Shown in pieces: positions 49,621 through 62,864 of a stretch of 64,000 nt of DNA. The number at the start of each line of letters is the position of its first letter. Positions within the stretch are counted from its first letter, which is position 1. The stretch covers positions 1,789,456-1,853,455 of the forward strand of contig PTEX01000138.1 of assembly GCA_003342815.1 (NCBI GenBank). Direction: 5' to 3'. The stretch comes from Eudromia elegans. Its lineage: Eukaryota; Chordata; Aves; Tinamiformes; Tinamidae. The notes beneath the pieces are model-generated. The model ran no database searches and was not told the DNA's origin. It saw only the letters and a list, made by a program, of their open reading frames with translations. Both the position numbers and the translations under genes were made by a program.

Positions 49621-50880
49621 TGCACTACAGGAAGAGAGGACACCTCCATGTCGAATGTCCAGTGAGCACCAGCATGCGTGCGTGGCTCTGGGGGACCGGC
49701 GGAGCGTAGTGAACTTCCACATGAACATGCCAGCGTTGGCGTCAGGCGGGCAAGTCACCAGGATGGACACGGATGCTGGGCAGGGCAGCGAGTGTTTCGC
49801 TGTCAGCCCCCAGGAGGAGGACACTGCTGAGCCCAGCCGAGAGCCTGAGCGTTTTGGCCTCCTCCTTGCCTAGGGGACCATCTGCAGAGGGACCTCCGAG
49901 ACTGGAGCTCAGACATCCCGAGGGGGCCTCATAGCCGGGCACCAGGATGAGCCATGGAGGAAACAGCTGGATCCCTGCCACCCAGCCAGGCATTACCCAG
50001 TCGTGAACTGCCTCCTGGAGGTGAGTGCCTGGCCCTACAAGTAGCCTCCTCTGTCCCCTGGTCTATCCTCTGTCTGCTCCTTTATCCTCCCCACTATCCA
50101 GTAACTCCCTGATTTGGGCACTGAGGAAGCAGAGACCAGTTCAAGCCTCCATTTGAAAGGACTCCAAGAGCACATCTTGCCCTCTCTGAGCAGCACCATC
50201 CTCAAGCACCCATGTGCCCTGCTTGGATGCCACTGCTGCGCTGCAGTGGCCCTCACGCCGGGGCCCCGTGCACTGCAGTGCAGAGCTCCGGCCCCAGCCC
50301 TCTCCCCTGCTCCCTGTCAGGAGCTGAGTGCTCAGTGCAGTGTGGAGGGGATCACTGCAACGTCCTTCGGGGCCGTGCAGACAAGCCCTGCTCCAAAGCC
50401 AAGGGAAACCAGCCCTGGTGTGCCCTGCCCGGGTGAGCGCGCTAACCGTGCGGTGAAGACAAGGCAGCAACCCCACTGCTGTGCGTCCGCGCACAGAGCT
50501 GGCTGCCCCAGCCCTGGCAGGGACAGGCAAGAGCAATGGTGGGAGCGCGAGGGTCGGCAGGAGCAGGGCTGAGCAGGACACGTCCCAGCGCGCAGCCACC
50601 CTGCCCGGGGACCTCGGGCCCAGGGGACACCCCTGCTCTCGGCAGCAGACCCAGTTTAGACACTGCCTGCTGCACTGGTGCCCATGCCATGCTTTGCACC
50701 GGGAGCTCGCCCATCACTGGTAGCTTGTGAGAAAAGCTCCAACCAAAAGAAGGAACCACAAGCAAGGTGCCTGCCACCGCCCACAGCAGCACGCCATGGA
50801 GACCTGCGCCCTCGTGCACCTTTCCAGCGTCAGGGGCCTTCGCGAGCGTGACAGGACGCGGCAGCAGCCCCGGGGAATTG
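49621..50880. other. GC-rich intergenic block
   Basis: About 1.25 kb of raised GC content with scattered CpGs. It is densest at about 50,210-50,290 and 50,400-50,880. Several frames are open on both strands (up to 152 codons each way over the same bases), which marks composition and not coding. No repeat family or domain is recognisable. Confidence 0.4.
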
Positions 50881-52833
50881 AGGGGTGCTGCTATTACATA
50901 AAGAAAGACTGGAGTCTTCCAAAATTTGGATTGCTACATATCCAGAGTTAGCATTGCAATGTACAAGCCTCAAATGTAAAAACGAAAATTTATTTTATCA
51001 CAAACATATCTATTCAGATAATTAAGAACCATTTCAGGGGTACAATTATCACATTGTCCCATCTGAGGCACTCCACAGTCCCTACCTAATTCCATGAGGC
51101 AGTTTTTATGGAGTGCTATTGATACCTCACATCTTTCTTACGTTACCTTTCTTCCATGTTCAAAGCTAAAAAGCAAATTCAAGTTGGCTCCGTTCATTTG
51201 CCCTTTGCTTCCCTTGAAACAAACATAATCAGTAAAATGTCCTGGCATATTTCCTTCTCTGCCCAGAAGTTTCACTTCTCCCTTGCCTGCCTCTGTATAA
51301 TCAGACCCCTTCTCACACATGAGTGAACCTAGAAAACTGTTTGGAAGGGAAATCACCCAAACCAGTTCAGCAAACAGGAGGTGATTATGCCTCAGAGGCA
51401 TTTGGGAAGGTCAAGCATTTGTGGCTAATTTTTCCAACTCCTTTCTTTGTTTAAATGAAAGCCCTGAAATTGGCTTTGTAAAAGTCCCTAATTCACTTGC
51501 CCAATGAAGCCACCAGCCCTATATCCTTGGGTGATTTCCTTCCCTGTTTTCTTTTCGAGGGTTTCTAGAGTTTGATTGCCATTTGGACTGAGTGTGGACT
51601 CTGCTTAACTTGGATGTGATGTTGTTGGTGAGTTTTCTTTTACTTTCCATTCCCTATAAAGATGGACGCAACAAAGCATCTCTCCCAGATGTCGCACACA
51701 TCTGTGTCCAGGACGCTGCACATCCCAACACATCGCTCTGGGCTCTTGGCAAAGATTCCCTCTCGCTTTACAAAATTATTATAGTTCACTGTTGCCCTGA
51801 GAATGTTGAGATTTTCCAATATATTTTTCAATAGATTTTACACTCCTCAGTCACTGTGAAGCTTTTGGGGAAAAGGGCTAACTTTACACCTGGAGCAGGA
51901 TGTAGGAGCAAAGATAGAGCTCCCCATCGCACACACAAAAAGGAGACAACGAGTAGAACTTCTGAGCTCTGGAAACTGGTCATTGCTTTTGGTGTGATGT
52001 CCCCAGGGTCCCATTTTATAGGCACGCTCACATTACAGTCCTTCCTTCAAGGCGCAATAAAGTTGAGTGTCGTTTCTAACAAATCAAAAACCTTGAGAAT
52101 AAAGTAGCACACATTGAAATGAACTGACAGGTGTCAGCCACAAGACTGAGGGATTTTGATAGATAAAGTTCATATTTTAGAAGGGCTTTTAATAATTAGA
52201 TTTATTTTGTGAAAAACAACTTGCATTTGAGAACAGAGGAGTGCCACTTAGGCTGTAAATCCATTAAAGCAAAGGCTTTTAAAAATTGGAAAAAAAAAAT
52301 TGCAAAACCTAACACAATAAGCTCCCGGATAGTCCTCTTAGGAATGTGATACTAATAAATAATGTTGCATTAAGTATCCAGTACCAAATTCTTTACTGTT
52401 GTGTCAGGCTCCTTTTCTGCACGCACTTACAAATGTGCCCAAGTATTTCCAAACTCTGGACACTAGTCACTATGCAGGCCACATTATGATTAAAGTAATG
52501 GATTAAAACATGTACAGATGCACGTGAATGAGCTGGTATATGCTGGAATGGGCTCATTTTTAAAAAATAAGGAAAACATGAACACTCAAAATCTGTTTGC
52601 AAAGTGATTCCCATTGAATACAGGTGAACTTGCTGTTACCTGCCGCCGAGCTCGGTGGCTGCTGCTGTCGTCAGAGCCACACTGGGCTCCTGGTACACGG
52701 CGCTCTGCTTCCTCCTCCGTCCTGGAACATAACTGGGACCAATCTGTTTTTTCCCCTTTATCTCCATTCCAAACTGGGGAATTCCAGACTTGTCAGGGGA
52801 AGACAACTGAAGAACTTGAAGTGGCCAGGTGCG
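50881..52833. other. Intergenic sequence, nothing recognised
   Basis: AT-rich until about 52,620, then a GC-richer 200 bp leading into the minisatellite. No gene is recognised. Confidence 0.5.
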
Positions 52834-53240
52834 GGATGCAGCAGCAGTGTTGGGATGTGGCAGCAGTGCAGGATGAAGCAGCAGTGTTGGGATGCGGCAG
52901 CGGTGTGGGATGCAGCAGCAGTGTTGGGATGCGGCAGTGGTGCAGGATGAGGCAGCAGTGTTGGGATGCGGCAGTGGTGTGGGATGCAGCAGCAGTGCTG
53001 GGATGCGGCAGCAGTGTTGGGATGTGGCAGTGGTGCGGGATGCGGCAGTGGTGCAGGATGAGGCAGCAGTGTTGGGATGCGGCAGTGGTGCGGGATGAGG
53101 CAGCAATGTTGGGATGCAGCAGCGGTGTGGGATGCAGCAGCAGTGTTGGGATGCGGCAGTGGTGCAGGATGAGGCAGCAATGTTGGGATGCGGCAGTGGT
53201 GCGGGATGCAGCAGCAGTGTTGGGATGCAGCAGTGGTGCA
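52834..53240. repeat. Minisatellite: 22 units of 18/19 bp forming a 37-bp higher-order repeat
   Basis: Units follow the pattern GGATGCRGCAGYRGTG plus a short variable end, alternating between a 19-bp type ending in TTG (or CTG) and an 18-bp type ending in CA, CG or TG. I count 11 of each, 407 bp in all, with no partial unit at the left edge; after the last unit the sequence leaves the repeat within the next ggatgca. The alternation is broken once, at units 9-12 (long, long, short, short). Because 37 is not a multiple of 3, every frame cycles through the units. The unit lacks stops in several frames on both strands, producing long open frames (289 codons plus, 227 codons minus) that should not be read as genes. 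Confidence 0.97.
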
Positions 53241-56200
53241 GGATGCATCTCGCCAGCCTGCTCCACTGCGGCCCGCTCAGGAGTGTGGAGGCAGCAGGAG
53301 TTACCCAGCCTTGCACCATGTTCTTCCCCCGATCACTCTCAGCATTGCCAAGAACTTTTAGTATTCAGTAGAAATGTGTGTTCTTTAAGAAAACGTACAC
53401 TAATTCTAATTATTCCTGAGATTATCAAATTCCATAACGAATACTCAATCCCCCATGGTTTTCTCTATCAAAGTACAAATTAGATGTCTTGACTAAGTAG
53501 TATGTTCTGGAAGTTTTGAAAATTACTTTTTGACCTGCTCTATTCTGTTCCCTTCATCACTACATTGTTTTTTTGATGCAGACAAGATCCTTTTCAACAG
53601 TATTTATGTTGTACTTGAGTTTGGAATTATTTCAAACATGCACCTGCAGGTCTATTTTGAGTAAATATGAAATTCTATAATTTTTTTAAAAAAAGAGTCC
53701 AAACCATTTCAGTATTCTCAGACTATAGGCATATTGTTTGCCCCCATTAATACCTTCTTAAATCTATAAAATATATTGTACCATATTTGCAGTAGTTATT
53801 TTTAAAGATAAAATGTCCTTTATAGTCAGTTATATTCAATAATTACCATTTGTATTCTCAAACCGCAGTAAATCACATGATTTGCAAAAAGCCATAAGGC
53901 ATAAAATAACTTTTGTGCATATCAGCACCAGTGAAAAGAGCATGGTAACCAGATGTTAGAGTTCAGCTTGTATCCCTCCCACAAACTGTTATTAAATTAT
54001 AATTATTAATAATAATATAATGATTAGTATATTAATAATTTTTAATTGCCACTTTAATTACCAATTTTGGAAATGAGTGCTTTCTGGAAGACTAGAAAGG
54101 TCTCTCCTGGTAATCTTTGAAAGAGTCAGCTGTAATGTGGTTAATTAATAATATATTAATATAATAATACAATAACTTATTAAACTATTTAGTGCTTTGG
54201 GGAACAAATGCAGCCCACGCTAGACAATGGTTTCTCCAAGGCTATACAGAAGAACAAGGACTCCCAGAACAACTCACGAGCGGGTTGTTGTGGCGCCTGC
54301 ACCAAAGGGAGGCCCTTTCCCTCCACTCTGAGGTTGCTCCTGCAGGGGCAGGACACGGTGTTCAGCCCCGGGCTGGCCCTGTCATGCGGACCTGGGCTCC
54401 ATGTCTAAGTATGGGGTCTATAATGAGTGTTAAGCTGATCCGCTCCGCTGGGGTGGCTGCCAGGAGCTCTCGCACGTCACTCTGTTTCATTCACAGTATC
54501 ATCTGCAACCAGCTGCCAGGGACAGCTCCTCCGTGGGGAGACCCTTGGGGACTGCTGCTGACCAGAGAGCCTGGCTCAGGCTGCAAAGAGAATAGGAGTA
54601 TTAATTAGGATTAAAGGGAAGTAACTGGTTTAGTACAATGTGACAGCTGTGCCAAATAGAAAGCCACATTTTCAAGCGGTAATCCCCACTGTCAGATCTC
54701 TTTGTTATATTTGGGGCATTGGCCAAATTGTGCTGGCTGTAGAATAGTCTTCATTGCTGTAAGTCATTGGAGAGGGGCAGAATTGTCTATATTTAGGCCA
54801 CCAAGTTCCCCATGTTAATCTTCATTTTAGTCCTCCGCTTGCTATTTTGTAGTCTGTAGCAGGCCTGGACTCTTGAAGAAGGCAGGCCAGCCTTCCCCCA
54901 GAAGAATGAAATTGATGTGTTTGCAGTTTGCTTTCCACTTCCTCTTTCCTTTCTTCATGTGCGGGTTTTCTTACCATATAAGCTATCAAAAATACTCCAA
55001 GTAGAAAAGAGCAGAACTGAAATGGAAAGCAAATGATAAACCGAATTACAGCATAAAAGGGACAAAGTACATAGTGCAATTTTGCCTTAAATTTCAACAG
55101 CAACTGTACTTAGTTAATACTAAAAAAAGCAAATTTGCAAAAGAAAGCAAAGAACTTGTGGATCAGAGACACTGGCCATAGCTGCACTATGACCACACTG
55201 AGATGGGGTGCCACAGGGGTACCTCCCCAGGCCGGTTTCCTGCCCTTCCTCATGCTTGTTAGTACTGAAATCAGTCAGGAAGACTGCCCTCCGAATGAAT
55301 TACTAATCACAGTTAATAAGGGTGGTAAGATTTGCCACTACATATGTAAGACTAATATATTTCTCATCATTATTTCTAAAATAAGAATAGTGACATTTAT
55401 TAGCACTTTAATGATACCTGTAGAAGCCTTGGTTTGCTCTATTAAACCAATCTGAACAAGGGTACACTGATCTTTCAGTTCATTGAGTCTGAGTAATTTC
55501 CCTCTCTATAAGATGGCAGAGGAGCTCAGGTTTACTGACACAGGAGCCAACACTAAAGTCCTGCAAAGCTGCTTCACTCCTGCTCTGCACATCGAAGAGC
55601 CTGGCACTTGCCTGCTGGACCCCTCCTCTGGCTGCATCTATAGATAGAGTTAGACAGATCCCTGTGTCATCTGAGCACACAATTCCCACATTCCAGCTCA
55701 GGATTATTTTACAGACACCTGGCACTCCCTTCAGAGCAAAGTAAATTATTGTACTTGGCACAAGAGAGTGGAACCAAAGTACCTAGGACACTGAGCCACC
55801 TACAACCTTTCCAGCCCTATATTTAATTCCAGAAGGTGGATTAATGAGACTCCAGCTGAAAAGATGGCAACAGGAGGCTGTAGAGCAAATGAACTGAACA
55901 CCAAAGCAAAAATAACACAGTAAGAAGAGGCAGTGACATGCAGAATGCTGGGAAGACAATATAGGCAAGGTGGGGAGAGACATTATTTCAGAACTGGAGC
56001 TAATTGTATAGACTTTGGCCATTAAACAAGGAACTACAGTGTTTTTAAAATTCTGCTTACTGAATTAGTTTATTCTCTTGAATACACAGCACACATCACT
56101 TGCCCCTTTTCCTTTCCCACACAGGCCTCTCTTGCTCAGGTGTGGGCTGAGCGCGCGCAGGCAGTCTTCCTGACTTTGTTTCACTCATGGAAAGCCGGAT

Positions 56201-57292
56201 CCATGACCGTCCCCCCGGACACCGCACACTGCTTGTCTCAGTGACGAGGCACCAGCGCTGAGGGCCGGGTCCAGCCCAAAGAGCCCTCACATCTCACCAA
56301 TTTCCAGGTCATGAGAGGGACCGCAGCACCCCAGGGGCTCCTAGGGGATCCAAGACACCAGCCCTCCTGGCCTGCACCTCAAAGGGCATATATAGGTGTC
56401 CGCTCTCGCTCTAACATAAGGAAGCCCATATATCCATATATCCAGTCCACCAGCAGCCCTGGCTACTGCTGCCCAGCAAAGCTGGCAGGCCCATGTGTAT
56501 CGCGGAGATGCAATCAGAGGGCACACCTACACCAAGGAAATTAATGTAATTAGCAGGGGGAGAGGAGGGGTCCGGTGTGAAAACTCCTTACTATCGTCTT
56601 TCCATGTTGTGCCAACTGGCAGCCTTTGGCTTTCAGTTCAGGGGTTCTCCATGCTCACTGAAAAGCACTGCTCACAAGCTACATTACCCTGACCCATACA
56701 CCTTAGGTAGTACAGTAATTTGAACATATCTCCTTTTTTTCACTCAATACAGGCAACTATAGTCTCAGTGCCCCCTTGGGACATTGTGTTCTCCAGCAAA
56801 TGGCCCAGGCACAAAGAGGATCTTGTGAAGGCTGCCACTACTACTGAGCTGCATTTATCATATCTGATAAACCTATCTGTGAAATTCCAAAAAGAGATGT
56901 TATCTGCACTTATACAAATAACTTAGGCTAAGGTTACTTAGATACAAACCTTCTGTGGCTCCTTTCTGTAAGCAAAGAACTACTTAAGTGCTACTCTTGA
57001 AGAAACAGTAGTACAATGCTTGACATTTGTCCCATTTTGTCCCTAATGAAGACTATTTTTTTACCAGCTCTGCCCATATATCATTACAGTAGTGGGTTTT
57101 TTTTCTTCTTCTTCTTTCAGTATACAGGTATAATTCTGTTTACTGGTTGTTGCATTTATAGGTTTGAATATATTTCTCTTTGAAATCAGCAAAACACAAA
57201 ATATATTTTACATGAATTTTAAAATGTCTAAAAGGCATTTTGTAGATTTCTCCAAGTCCTGAATATTCATAGGTCAACTCCTGACTTATTCA
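53241..57292. other. Intergenic sequence with AT-rich core
   Basis: The stretch 53,985-54,185 is extremely AT-rich with repeated TAAT/ATTA cores and short imperfect ATA repeats. GC-richer patches occur at 54,280-54,560 and 56,150-56,380. A textbook plus-strand acceptor tract (tttcttcttcttctttcag, ending at 57,120) is present without a clear exon. No gene is recognised. Confidence 0.5.
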
Positions 57293-57436
57293 TAATCATA
57301 GAAATGTTAAGGTTGGAAGGGGCCTTCGGAGATCAGCTAGTCCAACCCCCCTGCACACGCAGGGTCACCTACAGCATGTGGCATAGGATTGTGTCCAAGC
57401 AGGTTTTGAAGATCTCCAGAGAAGGAGACTCCATAT
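57293..57436 (-). mobile_element. CR1 LINE 3'-end fragment
   Basis: Read on the plus strand it starts with cataatcatagaaatgttaa and ggttggaaggggccttcgga, the complement of a CR1 3' end. It continues through gtccaacccccctgcacacg and ggttttgaagatctccagag. About 145 bp remain. The octamer tail is reduced to a degenerate ataatcatagaa. It is the only CR1 copy here in the minus orientation. Confidence 0.92.
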
Positions 57437-58590
57437 AATTTTTCAAAGTACATGAGAAAATTAAAATTAAGCCTTGGAAAGTGTACAAACTATCACCACC
57501 TGGATCCAAGGCTAAGGCCCGTAGCCTTGCATTGTCACTCAGCTTCACACTGATCATGTATTGAACCATCTTTCTACTGCTAAGAAACTTGAATTCCAAC
57601 TTACCCATGAGAATGGCTAATTATCCAATGACAAAATTGGCTTTAATGAGCTATCTTGGATAGACAGATCCTAGTTAGATGAGAACCTAGTCCTGTGGAA
57701 AATCATGGAAGCACGAACAAAAAGGCAGCGATTCTTCCCATATGTGAACAGCAAATGCCCAAAGCTCCGAGCAGACAGGGTTGGGCTCAGGGAAAGGGGC
57801 AGAACCCTGTGTCCAATGGGCCACGAGCCTCTGCGTGGGGCTGCACTAGGGACCCTCATGCGCACAGATGGAGCCAGTGGAGACACTAACCCAGCACTCC
57901 AGACGGACCCGGCATGCGGCACTAGTGCCCGCGCCCCGGCTGCTCCCACAAAGGAGCCGAACACAGGGCAGAGCTGGGGACGCTTTTCGTTCTCTGGTTA
58001 CTGTGCTCCATCACCCTTGGCTAGCATGCACACAGAACTGCACGTTGAAGGGCGAGAGAGAAACACTCCACGGCACTATTAGAAATACCTACACATTTCT
58101 ACAAAACACGCATTAAATCAGTCTGGAGAAGCTTATCAAAAGTCTTAGATCTCTGCATGTTGCTCATTCCAATGCACAATCTAGAGCTAATTGCAGTAGA
58201 GAGAGAAATAACTGAAAAGAGAAACACAAGAAGAATTTTAAGCATCCACAATTAAAATATAGGATATATTAAAAAGACTCTCAGTGTTTAGTGCTTAAGT
58301 CAAGAACATCCCCATTTTTAGGCTTTTTTCTGTATTCCATGCTGAGTTCAACAGTAAATATTCAATCAACTATATAAGTATAGTTTGAAAGATCAGAAAT
58401 ATTTAAGAACCCTCACAAAGTTTAAGATGACACCCTAAAGCAAGTGCTGTCCACACCATGCTGAACATACTGATATTATTATCACAAATGCATGAGCTCA
58501 CAGTGTAACTGTAAAACTGCAAAGAAAACTGCATTTTAAGAAGTGGTTTATGAAAGAATGAATCTATCGCAAAACCTAGATCCAAGGTTT
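57437..58590. other. Intergenic sequence, nothing recognised
   Basis: AT-rich with a GC-richer middle (57,770-57,960). Frames of up to 125 codons across that middle look composition-driven. Confidence 0.5.
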
Positions 58591-58915
58591 AACGTGAACG
58601 CTGTGGCCGTAGGGCAGGGCCAGCACGGAGCCGGCTCCAGCGCCGGCCGTGGCGCGGGTCTCGGAAGTGCCGCGCTCGCAGCTCCTCCCAACGTGCCCAC
58701 CGCCGCCCGCCTGCAGACCCCGCGCTGGGGCCTGCTCGAGTCCAGCGGCCCGTGCGGGTGCTGCTGCGGCGGTTCTGCTCGCCGGCCAGCGCTCGGGGCC
58801 CCGGGCACGCAGTGGCACTTGGCTGCAATGGGGCGGCGCAGGTTGCTGCGGTCTGCTCCGCGCTTTGGAGCCCTGCGAGGACATGGAAATGCCCCAGACA
58901 CATCCCTAGGTGAGC
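58591..58915 (+). promoter_or_regulatory. CpG islet with a strong plus-strand splice donor
   Basis: About 310 bp of dense CpG sequence rises abruptly from AT-rich DNA and ends at a donor (TAG|GTGAGC, last exon base 58,909). This is the arrangement of a promoter plus first exon. A frame from 58,543 is open through the islet (145 codons), and a shorter ATG within it (58,828) starts MGRRRLLRSAPR, but no known domain is seen. Minus-strand frames of about 100-117 codons overlap it, again from high GC. The best guess is the first exon of an intergenic non-coding RNA. Confidence 0.35.
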
Positions 58916-61900
58916 TTAAAAGCCTTTCACAAATACGTCTTTCAGAAATTGTCCTTGTCCTCCATTTTGCTTATTTATAAGGCAGAGCAAAGGTCTGAAA
59001 TGCTAGGGAGCAAAAGTAAGCTTGTTTTATTTTCCTAGTCTTACAAGCACTTAAGAAATGTCAAGCCTGTCTAGCTTTTCCTAGAGAACCTTTTTGGGCC
59101 CTTAAGGATGCTACTTTTCCCACTGCTTTCTCAATAATCACACAGAATTCCAGGACCAGAATATCTCATGTAGAATACAGAACAGGAAAAAAAATACAAC
59201 AATAAATATATATATATATATATATCATTATTTACTGTAATAGTTGAACCCAGTTATTTATCAAAATAATATTTCTCGGAATGAAAAAGTCCTTCCTCCT
59301 GCCCTCCTTACACAGTTCATGAAATAGTGAATGTTTGATCTCAATGGCTCAACCTGGCAGCTGTGGTGCTGACCTGCTGGCATCTTTGAGCACTCTCCAA
59401 ACGACAACGTGATGACAGTCACAAAGAGCTGGGGAGCTGGTCACTCACAACATAGTGAGCTGGAAAGATGAATAAATGTGTCTCACAGGCTTGCAAGACC
59501 CCTGAAGACACCAGTACAGAATGCCAGATGAAATGAGAGCTCATATGAAATGCTCCTAAGCTATTCAAAATCTCCAGTCAGCTCACTTGGATTTTGAACG
59601 ATGGACATGCTCCCTGGCTGGAGCCAGCACAGGATAATTTCACATAGTGACACTGATATGTAAAGGTGCCTCAATCTGGATTAAATAAACCAAGATCTGG
59701 ACTGGTTTTTATTTAATTTAGCAAAAGGCTGTATCTAAGTATCCCATTAAGAAGAGTTTCTGATTAAAAGCTAGCTTCCACAAAATGATGTAACAGAGCA
59801 TCAGTTTTTCTGAAAATGACTATCTTTTTCCTTAGAAATAGAAACAACTCGCTTCATTTCTATTTTTTTTACACTGGAAATCTCTGTCATGTGTCAGTTC
59901 AAACAAGTGTCATAGTCCATCTCCAAACTCGTGCACAGCACAGCAGTCCTTGCTACGGGCCGGGCTCTGGGCAGATTACATTTCTGCTAATGCGGTGCAG
60001 ATGTCTGGATAGCCAACATGCTCTCTGTGCCTTGGGAATTGCTGACCTCTCTCCAGGGATCCTGACACTAGGAGAGATTTAGGTTCCTGAAGTATTAGCT
60101 GAAAAATGCATCTCAACAGGGAAGAGACTCCACATGGAAACTGACTTTGAAGTCAACCCAACAAGCAGTCTGGTTCTGGGACTGTTTAAATGTTTTATTT
60201 AAATAAGAAAGATTGTTTAGATTTTTTTTCCATGCAAAAATATTAAATTTCAATTTTTTCATTCTTGTGTGGGATGAAAAAAGGGAAACTACAGCAATCT
60301 CTCATCAGATATATGCTCTGAATCCCATGCAGTTTTACCTTAATTTCAGGGTAATTTATTCAGAGCACAGACAAAAAAGGAGAAAAGTTTTAAGTGTGCA
60401 TGATGCGGTTACAGAATTGTGAGGATATAATAGAGCCTCTCCTTCCCCAACCGTATAAAACATCTGATTCCACTAATACCATTAACTCTTTTTTTTTTTT
60501 TTTTTTGAACAACTGGGAAGAAAAGAAACCTGACACCTCGCTCATGGTGTTTGTACAGATGCAGCATTTTCGCATATTTGGTTAATGGCACTAGAACTAC
60601 AAGAGCTCGAGGGCAAATCTAAGGAATGTGTAAATAAAAGGGCCTCTGCGCAGACCTGTGTGACCCTTTGCAATCCCTATTACCGGGCACTTAGGGCTGT
60701 TCAGCTGGTGCCGTGGCCCCGGTGGAACGTGCCCAGCTGCAGCCACTCGAATCACCAGCGCCCAGGATGCAGAGGGCTCGAGTAAAAACAGGCTGCTACG
60801 TAGGAAAGAACGAACACTAGAAGCCTGTGCACCTTCAAGAAAATGCCCGCCATAAGTTAATTTATTAACTTATGTCAAGTTCACAGTGCAGCTGTTTGAG
60901 AAAAAGAAGTCACAGTCATGTTAATATAGACAGGGTCGAATATGGATGGTGATCCCATCAGGTCATTCCCAACGTGCAATATATTTAGCTAGCCAAGGGC
61001 TGCAGTGCATGGCATGCCACTATTTAACAGACGGAAAATCCAACTGTTCGTGAGGCTCATCATGTTACAGGGAAGGGCTGAACTTAGGGCTTCCTTTTGC
61101 AAGCCTATCTTGAGCAGTGCTGTGAACACAAGCTTTGGTCATCCCATAAATGGAGGTTTTACAAGAGCATGATCCTAGGCTCTGGGCAGAAATACTGTCA
61201 TACTGCAGAACAGCAGAAGAGCCTGCTTGCACCCATAAAACAGACCCTGTTATTAATATTTTCACTCAAATTTAAACTTCTTGTGTTCTGTTAAGTGTTG
61301 ATGACTCATTCATAACTAATTGCCAATTCATTTTTGCAGAAACATTAGTTTTGGTTTAGTACCTTGAAATTTTGATTAACACGAACGATAAATTAACCGG
61401 GGAAAATTAAGCCACAAGAACAATCACTATATTCCCTCAGTTGATACCATTTCCAGGTCTGTGTGACAGCTAAAAATACTGTCTTCCTTTTACTTTTGAA
61501 CATTTTTTCTACTTTAAGCTCCAACAGGCTGCAACATATTTGCTCACTTGTCGATTTAAAAAGTTTAGAAGAGGAGTTTTGCACAGATGTTTCTTCCATG
61601 GTGCTTTTGAAGTGTTATGTCCAGGGTACCTGGTGCAATCCCTACAAGTCTGCATACTGCCAGCATAAATAGGAGGTATATTTAAGGATGAGGGATTATC
61701 CATTCCTTGACAGAGCTGTGCTGTGTCTCGCATGAAGTCTGCTGTCACTCCTAATAGCAATTTTGTCTGAAGTTCACTCCAGCACAAATAATGCTCAGAG
61801 AGGATTTTCCTCTGGAAAACAAAGCTCTCAAACATTCAAAAGACGCTATGAGGACTTGGATGCCATCACCATCTTAGATGTATTTATCAAAACCGGCACA

Positions 61901-62510
61901 AGTCCAGGTTATTTCTGCAGCTTCAGAAAATTTTGTTTTCTTTGGGCAAATCTGTTATGGCAACTGCTGTCACCTTCCATTCTGTGTGTGCATCCTGTGA
62001 GATGGCGAGTGTGTAACAGGATGGGCAGAGCCAGTGCCCATTTAAAAAGATGTTGCAGTGCTTCACTGCACATTCACTGGAGAATATTTCTCTATTAATA
62101 AGACTCAGCTGCTGTAAGTCACAATGACTGCATTGCAATCCATCTCTGAAGCCAGAAAGCCTGTGCTGTGCATCGAGCTCACTAGCACTCAATATTATGT
62201 TAAGATAAAGCATTGTTTTCCCTGGAAGTTTTCCAACGTTGTGGCTCAGACGAGGGAGGTGCTGAGCGCTCCTGCCATGGGTGCTGACACTGATGCCCCA
62301 CGCTCAGCCCTTCCCCACCTCCGTGCTGCGCTCGCTCCAGAAAGCACCTGTGTGCCTTGAAATTCAGCCTAGACATTGTCAGCCTCCCACTTCATAGCAG
62401 AGAGTTAGCAATCTCTGATTTTTTCATTTATTTTATTTATTTTAGTTTTTTGTGTGTGTGTTTTAAACAGACTTTGTAAGGTGCTGAGCCGTTCCTGGAC
62501 AGGGTCTGTT
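58916..62510. other. Intergenic sequence, nothing recognised
   Basis: AT-rich. It contains a 20-bp AT dinucleotide run (59,206-59,225) and a T20-class run (about 60,487-60,506). No gene or interspersed repeat is recognised. Confidence 0.5.
59206..59225. repeat. AT dinucleotide microsatellite
   Basis: Ten uninterrupted AT units in an A-rich setting. Confidence 0.95.
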
Positions 62511-62519
62511 CCTGGCAAG

Positions 62520-62850
62520 GGACTGTCCGGGAAGCAGTGCCTGGCGCCAGGTCACAGCCAGGCAGGAGCCTGAAACACAGCAAAATGTACGCGGAGGACA
62601 GGCTTGTCCCGCCACGCGCGGCCGCCAGCGCCGCTCTGCCCGCGCCGCCGAGCCACGCGGGGCCTCGGCCCGACTGCGCGCGGCGCACAACGGAGGAGGG
62701 ATGGGCGGCTCCGTCCCGGTGCCGCCGCAGCAGCTCCCGCCCCAGCATGGACCGGAGAGCGGCCACAGCAGGGCCGCTCCGAGAGGTGCCCATGGGGGTG
62801 ACGCATATGGAGCTGCCAGCCTGACTCCGGCGCGCGGAACGAGCACCTCG
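62520..62850. promoter_or_regulatory. CpG islet
   Basis: About 330 bp of GC- and CpG-dense sequence (ccacgcgcggccgccagcgc, cgactgcgcgcggcgcacaa). On the minus strand an acceptor-like tract (acattttgctgtgtttcag) lies near its left edge, at about 62,570. Frames of up to 230 codons on the minus strand cross the islet, but they include the low-complexity repeat to its right and carry no known domain. It may be a distal promoter or enhancer. Confidence 0.35.
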
Positions 62851-62864
62851 TGGAAACCCCGAAT

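Noticed and set aside
50114..50599. Overlapping 152-codon frames on both strands
   Set aside because: Equal openness on both strands in a GC-rich block points to composition, and no domain is seen.
52614..53483. 289-codon plus-strand frame and 227-codon minus-strand frame
   Set aside because: Both arise from the 37-bp minisatellite having no stops. Unique flanks show no coding sign.
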